Positions 34,601 through 43,362 of a stretch of 64,000 bases of DNA are shown piece after piece. The notes beneath the pieces were generated by a model. That model saw only the letters and a list, made by a program, of their open reading frames with translations, was not told the origin of the DNA and ran no database searches. Source of the stretch: an uncultured Clostridia bacterium (lineage in GTDB: Bacteria > Bacillota > Clostridia > Peptostreptococcales > Anaerovoracaceae); assembly GCA_947302715.1 (NCBI GenBank), contig CAMYVY010000001.1, positions 1 to 64,000 of the forward strand. Reading direction: 5' to 3'. The translations under genes were made by a program, and so were the position numbers. The number at the start of each line of letters is the position of its first letter. The stretch's first letter is position 1.

Positions 34601-37600
34601 ACGATGACGTTCATACAATTCAAATTACGGAGGAGGATTTAGAAACAATACAGGTTCCGGAAACTCCGATAATGGGAGGAGTAAGAATTAACAAAATCGA
34701 TTCAGAAACGGGAGAGTATGTGTCACAGGGGTGGGCAAACCTGAAGGATATTGAAATTACGATATATAATGCCGGAGCGCTTCCGGTAGTTGTTAATGAG
34801 AAGGTTATCAATCCCGGGGAACCTGCACTCGTGCTTAAGTCTAACGAAGAAGGCATTATTGAATCAGGGCGTAGAGAACTTCCGTATGGAATATATGAAG
34901 CAAGAGAAACGAAAGCACCTTTTGGATATGAATTGGATGATTCATGGAATGAGACATTTGAAATAAAAGATGATGACACTATTATTGAAGGCTTGGTATT
35001 AAGTGATGATGTCCTAAGACAGGATTTGAAATTCTATAAAACCGATATGAATGGAAATGCGATGCAGAATATCCCGTTTTTGATTTCTCGTTTGGATGAA
35101 AAGGGGAATATCGTTGAACAGCACGTTATTGTATCGGATGAATCGGGATGCGTTGATACATCGGCAAGGGAAAAGACAAATAACAATTTAAACAAGCTTG
35201 ATGAATTTGTTAAGGGAGGAAGATTTACTGATGAAAGCATGCTTGATTCATCTTCAAATGTTTGGTTTGGGGAGCATCCTTCCGATGAAGGAGAAAAAAG
35301 AGGAAGCCTTGTATTTTCAAATTATAAAATAGAAGAACTTAAGTGCAGCAAAAATGAAGGAATGGACCTCTTAAAAACATATCTTGTTTCTGATGAGGCG
35401 AATAAGGCAATTATGGATTCTTCTCAGGTTTGCGAAGCATTTAAAGGAGAAATAATCGATCTATCAAATGTGTTTGTGAATCTTTTGATTCATCCGGAAT
35501 CTAATCTTATCGATGACGAGAGCAATTCAAAGGAATTGACAAAAGGAAAGGAAGTAAGTGTAACTGATACTTTCTACTTTGATAATTTAAAGATGGATCA
35601 AAAATACAAACTCTTAACGGAAATATTCTATGTCGACAGTAATAGTGTGAAGGAGAAAATCGGTGAAACCATGTCAGATGCATGGAGTCCTAAAGAATCG
35701 TATTCCGGCTTAACATCGAAGGGGGAAGTGAAAAACACTGTGACAATCAATACTGATGAATTTATAGGAGGACATGTGGATGCTGTGGATACGCTTTATT
35801 CCGAAATCAATGGCGAATTCGTTGAACTAACGAAGCATAATCCGAATTTGAATATTGAATCGCAAAGACTGTATATTCCTTGGTTTATAACAAACGCTGC
35901 GGATTCTCTGACAGAGGATAATATAGGAGCATATGGAACGGATTCGGAAGTGGTGGATATAGTGACATACGAGAATCTTGTTACCGATAAGTCTTATCTA
36001 TTTAGAGGCGAATTGAGGGATAGAGATTCAGGAGAGATAGTTACGGATAACAATGGCAATCCTGCAATTGTAGAAATGGAATTGAAGAAAGACCATCCGC
36101 TGAACGGTGAAGTGAAAATGCCTCCCTTTAAAATCGATTCATCAAAATATGAAGGAAAGTCTTTGGTTGTAACGGAAACGCTTATCGATGGAGAGAGCGG
36201 TAAAACAATCCTTGAGCACGATTCCTTGACTGATGAAAAACAGACTGTCTATTATCCGAGAATACGAACATCTGCAGTAGATGCCAATACGAATAGTAAG
36301 ACCGGTATAACGGGAAATACACTTGTTAAAGATCAAGTTATCATGAACAATCTTGTTCCCGGAAAGAGCTATGTAATACAGGGAAGCCTTGTGTATCAAG
36401 AAGACGGACATCTTGCTGACGGAACCGAAGTAAAGGCCGGTGATGTCATTTCACGTAGTGAACCTCTTGGATTTATGGCTTCAAATGAGGACATGACAAT
36501 TGAACTTTCATTCGAGGTTGATGCGAATAAACTGGATGGGATTACAGGAGTTGTCTTCGAGGATCTTTATCATAATGATGTTCTTGTAGCATCACATCAT
36601 AATATAGATGATGAAGAGCAAACGATATTTTTTCCGAAGGTGAGAACCAAGGCATCCGACAGCGGAACCAAGGACAATGTTGGAATAATAGATGTTGCTT
36701 CAACCATAATTGACAATGTTAGACTTACCAACTTAACTATAGGCGAATCCTATAAGGTTGAAGGGAGGCTTATGAATGAAAACGGCAGCGAGTTTTTGGT
36801 TGACGGTAGTCCAGTCGTTGCAGAGAGTGAAGTATTTGTCGCTGATATACAGGAACTAACCAAGCTTCTTGAGTTTACATTTGACAGTAGAGAGCTTGAA
36901 GGGAAAAGTGTCGTTGTATTTGAGAAACTATTACATGTAAATAATGAGACAGGAGAGATCATAGAAGTTGCAAGCCATGAGGACTTGAATGATAAAGATC
37001 AAAGAATAGATTATCCGAGCGGAAAGACTGAAGCACTTGATTCAAAATCCGAAACTCATTATGCTGAAGCATCTGTTGAAACTACGATAATTGATACGAT
37101 ATACTTTAAAAACTTAAGAGAGGGTGTTGAGTATACGGTAAAGGGGACACTCATGAACAAAGAAACAGGGGAGCCTATAAGAGTTAATGGTGAAACTGTT
37201 ACATCTATGATTCAATTCGTTCCGGAAGACGCGGACGGGAAGATAGAAATACCGTTTACCTTTGATTCGACAAGTCTTGCGAGTAAGAAAATAGTAGCAT
37301 TTGAAAGGATGGAACATAAGGACATAGTCGTCTTTGTTCATGAGGACATAAATTCGGATGAGCAGACAGTTGAAATTACGAAAACGCCTGAAGTCCCTGA
37401 CACACCACCTGAGGATAAAACTCCACCGCGAAAGAACGTGCCGCCAACGGAGCCTACTCCTCCGGAGAAAATCACTCCACCTGAAGAGCCTACTCCTTCA
37501 GCGCCGCCATCAAGGGTCACACCGCCTTCAGTTGATACACCGCGCACAGGTGACAATACGGAGTTCCTAATAAGTTTAATGGTATTTTTGGTGGCTCTAA

Positions 37601-37644
37601 TGGGGATATTACTTGCAATTAGGATCGACTTGGATGATAATTAG
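31672..37644 (+). CDS. giant surface adhesin with SpaA/Cna-B-like and T-Q/VaFE repeats
   Basis: The protein has 1,990 residues from ATG 31672 (AAAGGAG upstream), the largest gene here. A signal peptide ends near LLSSAYGAE. An N-terminal about 200-residue domain (TTYLVCVETN) may be a thioester adhesion domain. Then come about seven SpaA/Cna-B-type beta-sandwich domains (GKVQITKNVTG, GGLEITKKVTG, GGFRIKKVAS, with ExxxP/E-T-K-A closing strands), which form Lys-Asn isopeptide bonds. About five VaFE repeats follow (VVFEKLLH, IVAFERMEHKD). A Pro/Thr-rich wall spanner, a TPRTGDN sortase-like signal, a membrane segment and a short tail end the protein. It should be covalently wall-bound or part of a pilus. 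No sortase is adjacent. Confidence 0.85.
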   Translation: MEKQLKRRFVVPLIIILLINLIMQYGSLLSSAYGAETVSITATEEIRVAYGDLGNDPSGYCRQLTAETNAGETTYLVCVETNVSGMYQTGLYTYTDIQTSSNDLLRKALYYGHTVGNQTTKQEYYGIANSQDGIVIGKTYPLNNVNGVRDIAMEVQGIGWKDSRTSRNDLKAYLITHHAASKIFIDAALAKSDATWTWNMNSELREATLTFIDTIKNLPSPPSTFKVYLAYPPSGAWSQAYAFPLMEPITGKVQITKNVTGTDAKEMASGNYKFRLINKSNSELSYTLDITIKDGEVQGSGTLSLVEGIYSVEELEAPENVSLAESIPDVTVTAGETSRIEVEDNIPEGGLEITKKVTGDTEGNNGIFGEYVFELEDINDSTNIVKVSIYVTKSTGTTSSKTIGLKAGTYKVRELSCPDACEIDPDIPNVTVKPGETAKLEVTNNATTRPPETGGFRIKKVASSYPINEDPSEYDYAGAVFGIYKTESDANGDVNRLKTLTTDAEGYTDYITGLNAGEYYVRELEAPPGFYLSDKVIKVNLGEGITGSVSFPNERKQVSYVSLHIVKTIDPEFLDEFKEKIAENPEDYSLIGAEYTVYSDEACTQPVKVLRTIKSMGGRRAVQYASDGTTIMKEGENYEQIWPIPDSWNDPSTWGFDSEWDLYKNRIEYPIERRFSTTEAWKPNPGTYYIKETKASPGFALDKNIYEYEVYNSDGGTSAKIVNINRQKWNPFYPQGFPFDQGTVWSVEEPVSNGYLSIVKESTVPDLSSKNSMYDMTGIKYTVYETNEGSIEEPKLSGQVGELIIESYDRDTSLGTSNVLELPSGKYWIQENEDSVEGTGFKWNDAVKEVEIGGGETVELSFDGESGDSPKYARAEILIKKYDDRFTDNVSDEILGSLNLEGAEFRIEYFDSDSPDEESFRTWTFKTDKDGKIDFSKADKYLVSGDELFKNENGEFVFPIGSIVIKETAAAEGYLINDDVHTIQITEEDLETIQVPETPIMGGVRINKIDSETGEYVSQGWANLKDIEITIYNAGALPVVVNEKVINPGEPALVLKSNEEGIIESGRRELPYGIYEARETKAPFGYELDDSWNETFEIKDDDTIIEGLVLSDDVLRQDLKFYKTDMNGNAMQNIPFLISRLDEKGNIVEQHVIVSDESGCVDTSAREKTNNNLNKLDEFVKGGRFTDESMLDSSSNVWFGEHPSDEGEKRGSLVFSNYKIEELKCSKNEGMDLLKTYLVSDEANKAIMDSSQVCEAFKGEIIDLSNVFVNLLIHPESNLIDDESNSKELTKGKEVSVTDTFYFDNLKMDQKYKLLTEIFYVDSNSVKEKIGETMSDAWSPKESYSGLTSKGEVKNTVTINTDEFIGGHVDAVDTLYSEINGEFVELTKHNPNLNIESQRLYIPWFITNAADSLTEDNIGAYGTDSEVVDIVTYENLVTDKSYLFRGELRDRDSGEIVTDNNGNPAIVEMELKKDHPLNGEVKMPPFKIDSSKYEGKSLVVTETLIDGESGKTILEHDSLTDEKQTVYYPRIRTSAVDANTNSKTGITGNTLVKDQVIMNNLVPGKSYVIQGSLVYQEDGHLADGTEVKAGDVISRSEPLGFMASNEDMTIELSFEVDANKLDGITGVVFEDLYHNDVLVASHHNIDDEEQTIFFPKVRTKASDSGTKDNVGIIDVASTIIDNVRLTNLTIGESYKVEGRLMNENGSEFLVDGSPVVAESEVFVADIQELTKLLEFTFDSRELEGKSVVVFEKLLHVNNETGEIIEVASHEDLNDKDQRIDYPSGKTEALDSKSETHYAEASVETTIIDTIYFKNLREGVEYTVKGTLMNKETGEPIRVNGETVTSMIQFVPEDADGKIEIPFTFDSTSLASKKIVAFERMEHKDIVVFVHEDINSDEQTVEITKTPEVPDTPPEDKTPPRKNVPPTEPTPPEKITPPEEPTPSAPPSRVTPPSVDTPRTGDNTEFLISLMVFLVALMGILLAIRIDLDDN

Positions 37645-37798
37645 TGGCCGGACCCGGTTGGAACAAGATTTTTAAAATAGTCCTTGAAATGAATGATTTA
37701 CTGTGATAGAATATTTCGGTCAGTACGGGCGGTCCTCTGTTATTAAACAGAATAAGATATATAGCATGAACGCCTTGGAGGGAAGGAGGAAACCGAAC

Positions 37799-38314
37799 AT
37801 GAATATTCTTGATTCAGTTGCCAAGGACTATCTGAAAAAAGACATCCCTGCATTTAACGTTGGTGACCAGGTAAAGGTACACGTTAAAATCAAAGAAGGT
37901 AACCGTGAAAGAATCCAGGTCTTTGAGGGCTTCGTGCTTAAGAGACAGAACGGTGGAATTGGAGAAACATTCACCGTCAGAAGGATTGCTTCCGGTGTGG
38001 GCGTAGAAAAGACATTCCCGCTTCACTCACCATGGGTTGAAAAGATTGAGATAGTGAGACGTGGCGATGTCAGACGTGCCAAGCTGAACTACATGCGTCA
38101 GAGAACAGGTAAGGCTGCCAAGATCAAAGTTAAGGAAGGCGAAGCCAGACTGAAGAAGGCAAGCGAAGCTGAAGAATTCGTAGCTTACGAAGAGCCTGTA
38201 GTAGAAGCAGCAGTCGAAGAGACAGCAGCAGAGGCTGAGGCAGTAGTTGAAGAGACAGCAGCGGAAGCAGAAGCAGTTGTTGAAGAAGCTGCCGAAGAAG
38301 TTACAGCTGAGTAA
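37799..38314 (+). CDS. rplS: ribosomal protein L19 with acidic C-terminal extension
   Basis: The protein has 171 residues from ATG 37799 (GGAAGGAGG upstream). Residues 1-115 are ordinary L19 ([60 protein letters not shown]), a large-subunit protein at the 30S interface. Residues from about 118 are an extra tail of Glu/Ala/Val repeats ([11 protein letters not shown] twice). Such tails are not part of standard L19. rbgA and rnhB follow, the common Firmicutes order. A terminator follows at 38350. Confidence 0.93.
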   Translation: MNILDSVAKDYLKKDIPAFNVGDQVKVHVKIKEGNRERIQVFEGFVLKRQNGGIGETFTVRRIASGVGVEKTFPLHSPWVEKIEIVRRGDVRRAKLNYMRQRTGKAAKIKVKEGEARLKKASEAEEFVAYEEPVVEAAVEETAAEAEAVVEETAAEAEAVVEEAAEEVTAE

Positions 38315-38349
38315 TTCTTTGGTACTTGCAATTAAATAGTTGCGAATCA

Positions 38350-38381
38350 AGAGGACTCTATTATAGAAGTCCTCTTTTTTT
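38350..38381 (+). terminator. rplS terminator
   Basis: AGAGGACT and AGTCCTCT form an 8-bp stem around a 10-base loop, followed by TTTTTTT, 36 bases after the rplS stop. Confidence 0.85.
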
Positions 38382-38475
38382 AAATATAATAATTATGTAT
38401 AATTAAGGCAGCGATTAAATAATTGCAAAAACATCTTGTTCTTAAATGCATAATTACATCTGTTAGGAGAGCACA

Positions 38476-39339
38476 ATGTCGATTGAAAATATTAATTGGT
38501 ATCCCGGACATATGAAAAAAACGAGGGAAATGATTCAAGAGAATCTTAAACTCGTAGATGTTGTCGTGGAACTGCTCGATTCAAGAATACCTATTTCCAG
38601 TAGAAATCCAATTATTAATGAACTTGTAGGGGATAAGAAAAGAATCATAATTCTAAACAAGAGCGATTTGGCGGATCCTATAGAAAATAAAAATTGGGAA
38701 AAATATTTTGAGGCGGGGGATTCCAAAACCAATAGAGTTGCACTTCTTGACAGTATGCATGGAAAAGGTGTCAAGGAGCTTTTAAGTATAATGCAGCAGA
38801 CAGAGGAAGAAATAAATAAAGATAGAACAAGGCAGAAGAAGCTCAGGTTCATGATTGTTGGAGTCCCGAATGTCGGGAAATCATCTTTGATAAATAGACT
38901 GACAGGAAGAAAGGCCGCCAAGACAGGAGATAAACCGGGTGTGACCAAAGGAAAGCAGTGGCTCACACTTGAAAATGGAATGCAGCTTTTGGACACACCG
39001 GGAATACTATGGCCAAAGTTTGAGGATCCAAATGTCGGTCTCAATTTAGCTTTCTGTGGTTCAATAAAGGAAGAAATACTCGATAAGGAAACCCTTGTGC
39101 TTAGACTTATAGAATTACTTCAGCGCGAATATCCTGATAAGCTCATGGAAAGATATAAACTCAGTGAGCTTTCCGAAGAGGGAATAGAGAACATGGATGA
39201 AATTGCAAGAAAACGCGGATTCATTCAATCGGGGAAAAGGATAGACTATGAGCGCTGTGCAAGGACTGTTCTCGATGAGTTTAGGTCCGGACTAATTGGA
39301 AGAATAACCTTGGAAAAGCCTGAGGAAAGCGAAGGTTAG
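38476..39339 (+). CDS. rbgA: ribosome biogenesis GTPase A
   Basis: The protein has 287 residues. It is a circularly permuted GTPase: G4 NKSD comes first, then G1 GVPNVGKSS, switch region GVTKG and G3 DTPG. The N-terminal INWYPGHMKK is diagnostic for YlqF/RbgA, which assists late maturation of the 50S subunit. TTAGGAGAG precedes the ATG. It lies 4 bases before rnhB, so the two share a transcript. Confidence 0.95.
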   Translation: MSIENINWYPGHMKKTREMIQENLKLVDVVVELLDSRIPISSRNPIINELVGDKKRIIILNKSDLADPIENKNWEKYFEAGDSKTNRVALLDSMHGKGVKELLSIMQQTEEEINKDRTRQKKLRFMIVGVPNVGKSSLINRLTGRKAAKTGDKPGVTKGKQWLTLENGMQLLDTPGILWPKFEDPNVGLNLAFCGSIKEEILDKETLVLRLIELLQREYPDKLMERYKLSELSEEGIENMDEIARKRGFIQSGKRIDYERCARTVLDEFRSGLIGRITLEKPEESEG

Positions 39340-39343
39340 AGCG

Positions 39344-40021
39344 ATGACGAAGGAAGAACGCCTGGAAAAACAGAGAAAAAGGGCAGATGAATTAAAGAAA
39401 TACGAAAGAGATTACAGAGCCCTCGGAAACGCTTATATTGCAGGAGTTGATGAAGTTGGCAGAGGTCCCTTGGCCGGTCCGGTGGTTGCAGCATGCGTTG
39501 TTCTTGATCCTGAATATGAGGGACTTGGAATTGACGATTCAAAAAAGATTACCGAAAAGAATCGTGAAAGGTTATATGATGAGATCCGTGAAAACTCAAT
39601 CTGCTACGGATTTGGACTTTGTGACAACAATGTCATCGATGAAATAAACATTCTTGAAGCAACGAAAAAGGCCATGAAGCAGGCAATCTTGTCCGCTAAC
39701 AATATGCTTCAGCCTGAGCGCGATATAGATAATACCGATGATTTATTGATAGATTTGATTCTCGTTGATGCAGTTACCGTACCGGGCATTTATACCAAAC
39801 AGATTTCATTAATCCATGGAGATGCAACCAGTATTTCGATTGCTGCTGCATCAATTCTTGCAAAGGTTAAGAGGGATCGCTTGATGCGTGAATATGACGA
39901 CATATATCCGGGTTACGGCTTTTCATCAAATAAGGGTTACGGCACTCAAGCACATTACGAAGGAATCAAAAAACACGGCATAACGCCAATCCACCGCAAG
40001 ACCTTCTTAAAAAATTTATAA
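39344..40021 (+). CDS. rnhB: ribonuclease HII
   Basis: The protein has 225 residues. It removes ribonucleotides from DNA-RNA hybrids. The catalytic motif YIAGVDEVGRGPLAGPVV is present, with IDDSKKI, VDAVTVPG and the SIAAASILAKVKRDR helix. The start follows rbgA by 4 bases; the TAA stop lies at the edge of a long palindrome. Confidence 0.95.
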   Translation: MTKEERLEKQRKRADELKKYERDYRALGNAYIAGVDEVGRGPLAGPVVAACVVLDPEYEGLGIDDSKKITEKNRERLYDEIRENSICYGFGLCDNNVIDEINILEATKKAMKQAILSANNMLQPERDIDNTDDLLIDLILVDAVTVPGIYTKQISLIHGDATSISIAAASILAKVKRDRLMREYDDIYPGYGFSSNKGYGTQAHYEGIKKHGITPIHRKTFLKNL

Positions 40022-40236
40022 TGCATACCGAGTAGTATATGCTTACTCTACGCTTCCGCAGAGATTCTGACAATAACCCGAAAAATAAATAAGACCTTCG
40101 TTTGGAATGTGGGGGTGTTTGAGGCCGAAGGCCGAGTTTTCCACATTCCCGAAGGTCCTTGTTTATTTTTCGGTTGTTATTGTAAATCTCGAGGACTTAG
40201 TAGAGTAAGTATACACTACTCGGTACGCGTTATATA
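40018..40236. repeat. about 215-bp imperfect palindrome between rnhB and leuB
   Basis: The left arm (from TATAATGCATACCGAGTAGT) and the right arm read on the opposite strand (TATAACGCGTACCGAGTAGT) match over about 90 bases with scattered changes. The centre includes AATAAATAAGACCTTCG against CGAAGGTCCTTGTTTATT. The inner part can act as a two-way terminator for the convergent genes. The arms reach into both genes: the last codons and stop of leuB lie within the right arm. Confidence 0.85.
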
Positions 40237-41325
40237 TTTTGCTATGATGTCGCCGACTTCCTTTGTTGATAAAGGAGTATCCGCGGAGGAGGCGATGTCA
40301 TGAGTACGATTACCTTCCTCGAGAAATCTTTTAACTGCATCCTCAATGGAATCCGCTTCTTCCGATAAACTGAAGGTATATCTCAGCATCATGGCTACTG
40401 AAAGAATGGTAGCAAGAGGATTGGCTTTTCCGGTTCCTGCGATATCGGGTGCAGACCCATGCACCGGTTCGTACATACCGAAATTGCCTTCAGTCAGACT
40501 TGCTGATGGAAGCATTCCAATGGAGCCGGTTATTTGGCTGGCCTCATCCGATAAGATATCTCCAAACATATTGCTTGTAACTATGACGTCAAAGAATCCG
40601 GGATTTCTTATCAATTGCATTGCTGCGTTATCAACATACATATGGTCAAGCTTAACATCGGGATAATCTGAACTCACCTCGGTAACAATACTTTTCCAAA
40701 GCCTGGAACTCTCGAGGACATTAGACTTTTCCACGCTTGTAACATGTTTGTTTCTTTTTAGTGCCATGTCGAAAGCCGTAATTGCGATTCGCCTAATCTC
40801 CGGTTCGGAATAACGTTCTACATCATAGGCCTCTTTGTATGAAACTATATTTCTATCATTGTCTGAGGATTCAATGTCTTCCGTTTTGTGTTCACCAAAG
40901 TATATTCCGCCGGTAAGTTCTCTTACAATTAGAATGTCAAGATCATCGCCCAGAATTTCAGCCTTTAGAGGGGAAGCATCCCTTAATTCTTTAAAAACCA
41001 TTGCAGGTCTAAGGTTTGCATATAGATTGAGCTCCTTTCTCAATCCGAGAAGTGCTCTTTCGGGTCTTTGATCGCCGGGAACATTGTCCCATTTCGGTCC
41101 GCCTACGGCACCAAGAAGGACAGCGTCCGATTTTTTGCATATATCCAAGGTGGCCTTTGGTAGGCATTCACCATATTCATCAATGGCAGATCCTCCTGCC
41201 AAAACATTTAAACAATTGAATCTGTGATTGAATTTATCACCGATGGCTGATAGGACTTTAACCGCTTCACTTATAACCTCAGGTCCGATTCCGTCACCTG
41301 GAATCACCGCAATATTATATTCCAT
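40216..41325 (-). CDS. leuB: 3-isopropylmalate dehydrogenase
   Basis: The protein has 369 residues. It oxidises and decarboxylates 3-isopropylmalate in leucine synthesis with NAD and Mg/Mn. Visible motifs are [12 protein letters not shown] at the start, [11 protein letters not shown], the substrate loop around [13 protein letters not shown], and [21 protein letters not shown]. The last codons (ITRTE) and the stop fall within the long palindrome shared with the rnhB side. It is the final gene of leuACDB. Confidence 0.95.
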   Translation of the reverse strand: MEYNIAVIPGDGIGPEVISEAVKVLSAIGDKFNHRFNCLNVLAGGSAIDEYGECLPKATLDICKKSDAVLLGAVGGPKWDNVPGDQRPERALLGLRKELNLYANLRPAMVFKELRDASPLKAEILGDDLDILIVRELTGGIYFGEHKTEDIESSDNDRNIVSYKEAYDVERYSEPEIRRIAITAFDMALKRNKHVTSVEKSNVLESSRLWKSIVTEVSSDYPDVKLDHMYVDNAAMQLIRNPGFFDVIVTSNMFGDILSDEASQITGSIGMLPSASLTEGNFGMYEPVHGSAPDIAGTGKANPLATILSVAMMLRYTFSLSEEADSIEDAVKRFLEEGNRTHDIASSADTPLSTKEVGDIIAKYITRTE

Positions 41326-41358
41326 AATTATTCCTTGATTATTCTTTTGATGATTGAA

Positions 41359-41838
41359 TTATTTAATACTATTTAGCAAGCCGCCGGCATTAATTATATC
41401 CTGTATAAAGTCCGGGAAGGGGACTGCTTGAAAGACTTGATCAGTAGTAATGTCGTGTATCTCTCCGTTTGTATAGTCTACTTCAACGATATCTCCCTGA
41501 GAAATCGCTTCGGCAGCATCCGGGCATTCCAAAATCGGAAGCCCTATATTGATTGCATTTCTATAGAATATGCGAGCAAAGGTTTTTGCAATAACACAGC
41601 TTATTCCGGATGCCTTGATTGCAATAGGGGCATGTTCTCGTGAACTGCCGCAACCAAAATTATCTCCGGCAACCATGATATCTCCGGCGGAAACTTCCTT
41701 GATAAAGTTTGAATCGATGTCTTCCATGCAGTGCGATGCGAGCTCGCTATGGTCAGTAGTATTTAAATATCTGGCAGGAATGATTACATCTGTATCGATA
41801 TTGTTTCCGTATTTAAAGACTTTTCCTTTTGCGTCCAT
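41359..41838 (-). CDS. leuD: 3-isopropylmalate dehydratase small subunit
   Basis: The protein has 159 residues, the archaeal/clostridial short LeuD type. [18 protein letters not shown] at the start and [17 protein letters not shown] are diagnostic of the swivel domain that completes the LeuC active site. It lies between leuC (40 bases upstream) and leuB (33 bases downstream). Confidence 0.95.
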   Translation of the reverse strand: MDAKGKVFKYGNNIDTDVIIPARYLNTTDHSELASHCMEDIDSNFIKEVSAGDIMVAGDNFGCGSSREHAPIAIKASGISCVIAKTFARIFYRNAINIGLPILECPDAAEAISQGDIVEVDYTNGEIHDITTDQVFQAVPFPDFIQDIINAGGLLNSIK

Positions 41839-41878
41839 CAGAATATCCTTTCCATTTTAAACTATTTCTATTTACGGA

Positions 41879-43285
41879 TTAATTGGTCAATTTATCCGCT
41901 TTTTGTGTTAGCTTCTCCGCCTTTTCGTTTAATTTCTCTGCCTTGATCGCCTGCTTCTCTGCGAGCTTTTCCGCTTTTTCGGCCTGCTTGTCCAAGACCT
42001 TTTGCGCTTTTCGGGATTCAGGACTGTCAACGATTCTGGGGTCAGCAATCTTTCCTTCTATTGCTGATGCCGCTGCAACTTCGGGACTGGATAGATATAC
42101 TTCTGAATTAACATGTCCCATTCTTCCAACAAAGTTTCTGTTTGTTGTAGATATGCAACGCTCACCATCTGCCAAGATTCCCATATAACCGCCGAGACAC
42201 GGGCCACAGGTAGGGGTTGATACAATGCATCCTGCATCGATGAAATCATCGATATAACCCTTTTTGATGCATTCTTTATAAACAGCCTGAGTAGCAGGTA
42301 TTATGATTGCTCGTACTCCTTTAGCTATGTGACGTCCCTTTAATATCTTGGCGGCTGCTTCCATATCGGAGATTCTTCCGTTGGTGCATGAACCTATTAC
42401 AACCTGATCTATAGAAATATCTTCTACATCTCCGATTACCCTCGTGTTCTCGGGAAGATGAGGGAAGGCAACCGTTGGTTCGATTTGAGAAAGGTCTATG
42501 TCATAAATTGCATCATAATCGGCATCGGGATCGGCATCAAAGGCTTGATATTCTCTGTCCGTTCTTCCTTTTAGATATTTCTTGGTAATATCATCGACCG
42601 GGAAAATTCCATTTTTGGCTCCGGCTTCTATCGCCATATTTGCAATGGTTAGACGATCGTCCATCGAAAGCGAGGAGACGCCGGTGCCGGTAAATTCCAT
42701 CGACTTATATAGTGCACCGTCAACTCCTATCATTCCGATGATATGAAGGATTACATCCTTACCGCTTACGTATGGTTTAAGCTCATTTCTTAGATTGAAT
42801 TTGATTGCACCCGGGACTTTGAACCAAGCCTTACCCGTTGCCATTCCGGCGGTCATGTCCGTGGAACCTACGCCTGTTGAAAATGCACCGAGTGCGCCGT
42901 AGGTACATGTGTGTGAATCCGCTCCTATGATACAATCCCCTGGAACTACCAAGCCTTTTTCGGGAAGGAGGGCATGTTCAATTCCCATCTCCCCGACATC
43001 GTAGAAATTATCGATGTCAAATTTATATGCAAACGTGCGACAAGTCTTACACTGCTCAGCGCTTTTTATATCCTTGTTTGGAACAAAGTGATCCATGACA
43101 AGGGCAACCTTGCTTTTATCGAAGACTTTATCAAATCCGGCTTTTTCAAATTCACCGATGGAAACAGGTCCTGTTATATCGTTGGCAAGGACCAAATCCA
43201 GGCTTGCATTTATTAAATCGCCGGCTTTTACAGAATCAAGACCGGCATGTGCTGCCAATATCTTCTGGGTCATAGTCATTCCCAT
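41879..43285 (-). CDS. leuC: 3-isopropylmalate dehydratase large subunit with coiled-coil tail
   Basis: The protein has 468 residues. The first about 419 are normal for the HacA-like LeuC type: [47 protein letters not shown] and PTCGPCLGG, with the three 4Fe-4S cysteines. The last about 49 residues are extra: repeated KAEKL units ([23 protein letters not shown]) that should form a charged helix or coiled coil. No such tail is usual in LeuC. A hairpin lies between leuA and leuC. Confidence 0.93.
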   Translation of the reverse strand: MGMTMTQKILAAHAGLDSVKAGDLINASLDLVLANDITGPVSIGEFEKAGFDKVFDKSKVALVMDHFVPNKDIKSAEQCKTCRTFAYKFDIDNFYDVGEMGIEHALLPEKGLVVPGDCIIGADSHTCTYGALGAFSTGVGSTDMTAGMATGKAWFKVPGAIKFNLRNELKPYVSGKDVILHIIGMIGVDGALYKSMEFTGTGVSSLSMDDRLTIANMAIEAGAKNGIFPVDDITKKYLKGRTDREYQAFDADPDADYDAIYDIDLSQIEPTVAFPHLPENTRVIGDVEDISIDQVVIGSCTNGRISDMEAAAKILKGRHIAKGVRAIIIPATQAVYKECIKKGYIDDFIDAGCIVSTPTCGPCLGGYMGILADGERCISTTNRNFVGRMGHVNSEVYLSSPEVAAASAIEGKIADPRIVDSPESRKAQKVLDKQAEKAEKLAEKQAIKAEKLNEKAEKLTQKADKLTN

Positions 43286-43314
43286 AATAAATACTCCTTT
43301 TCTTATATCGAATA

Positions 43315-43338
43315 GACGGTTCCAAAATTGGAACCGTC
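43315..43338 (-). promoter_or_regulatory. perfect hairpin between leuA and leuC
   Basis: GACGGTTCC, AAAATT, GGAACCGTC: a 9-bp perfect stem in the 77-base leuA-leuC gap. It lacks a T-run on the minus strand strong enough for a clear terminator. It may stabilise or cleave the message. The stem resembles the hairpin after tRNA-Glu (GGACGGTTTC...GGAACCGTCC). Confidence 0.5.
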
Positions 43339-43362
43339 CATATTTTACATCATTTCATTCCT

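Noticed and set aside
37338..37556. Gly/Ser/Val-rich minus-strand frame at the adhesin end
   Set aside because: It is the antisense of the Pro/Thr-rich wall-spanning repeats of the adhesin.
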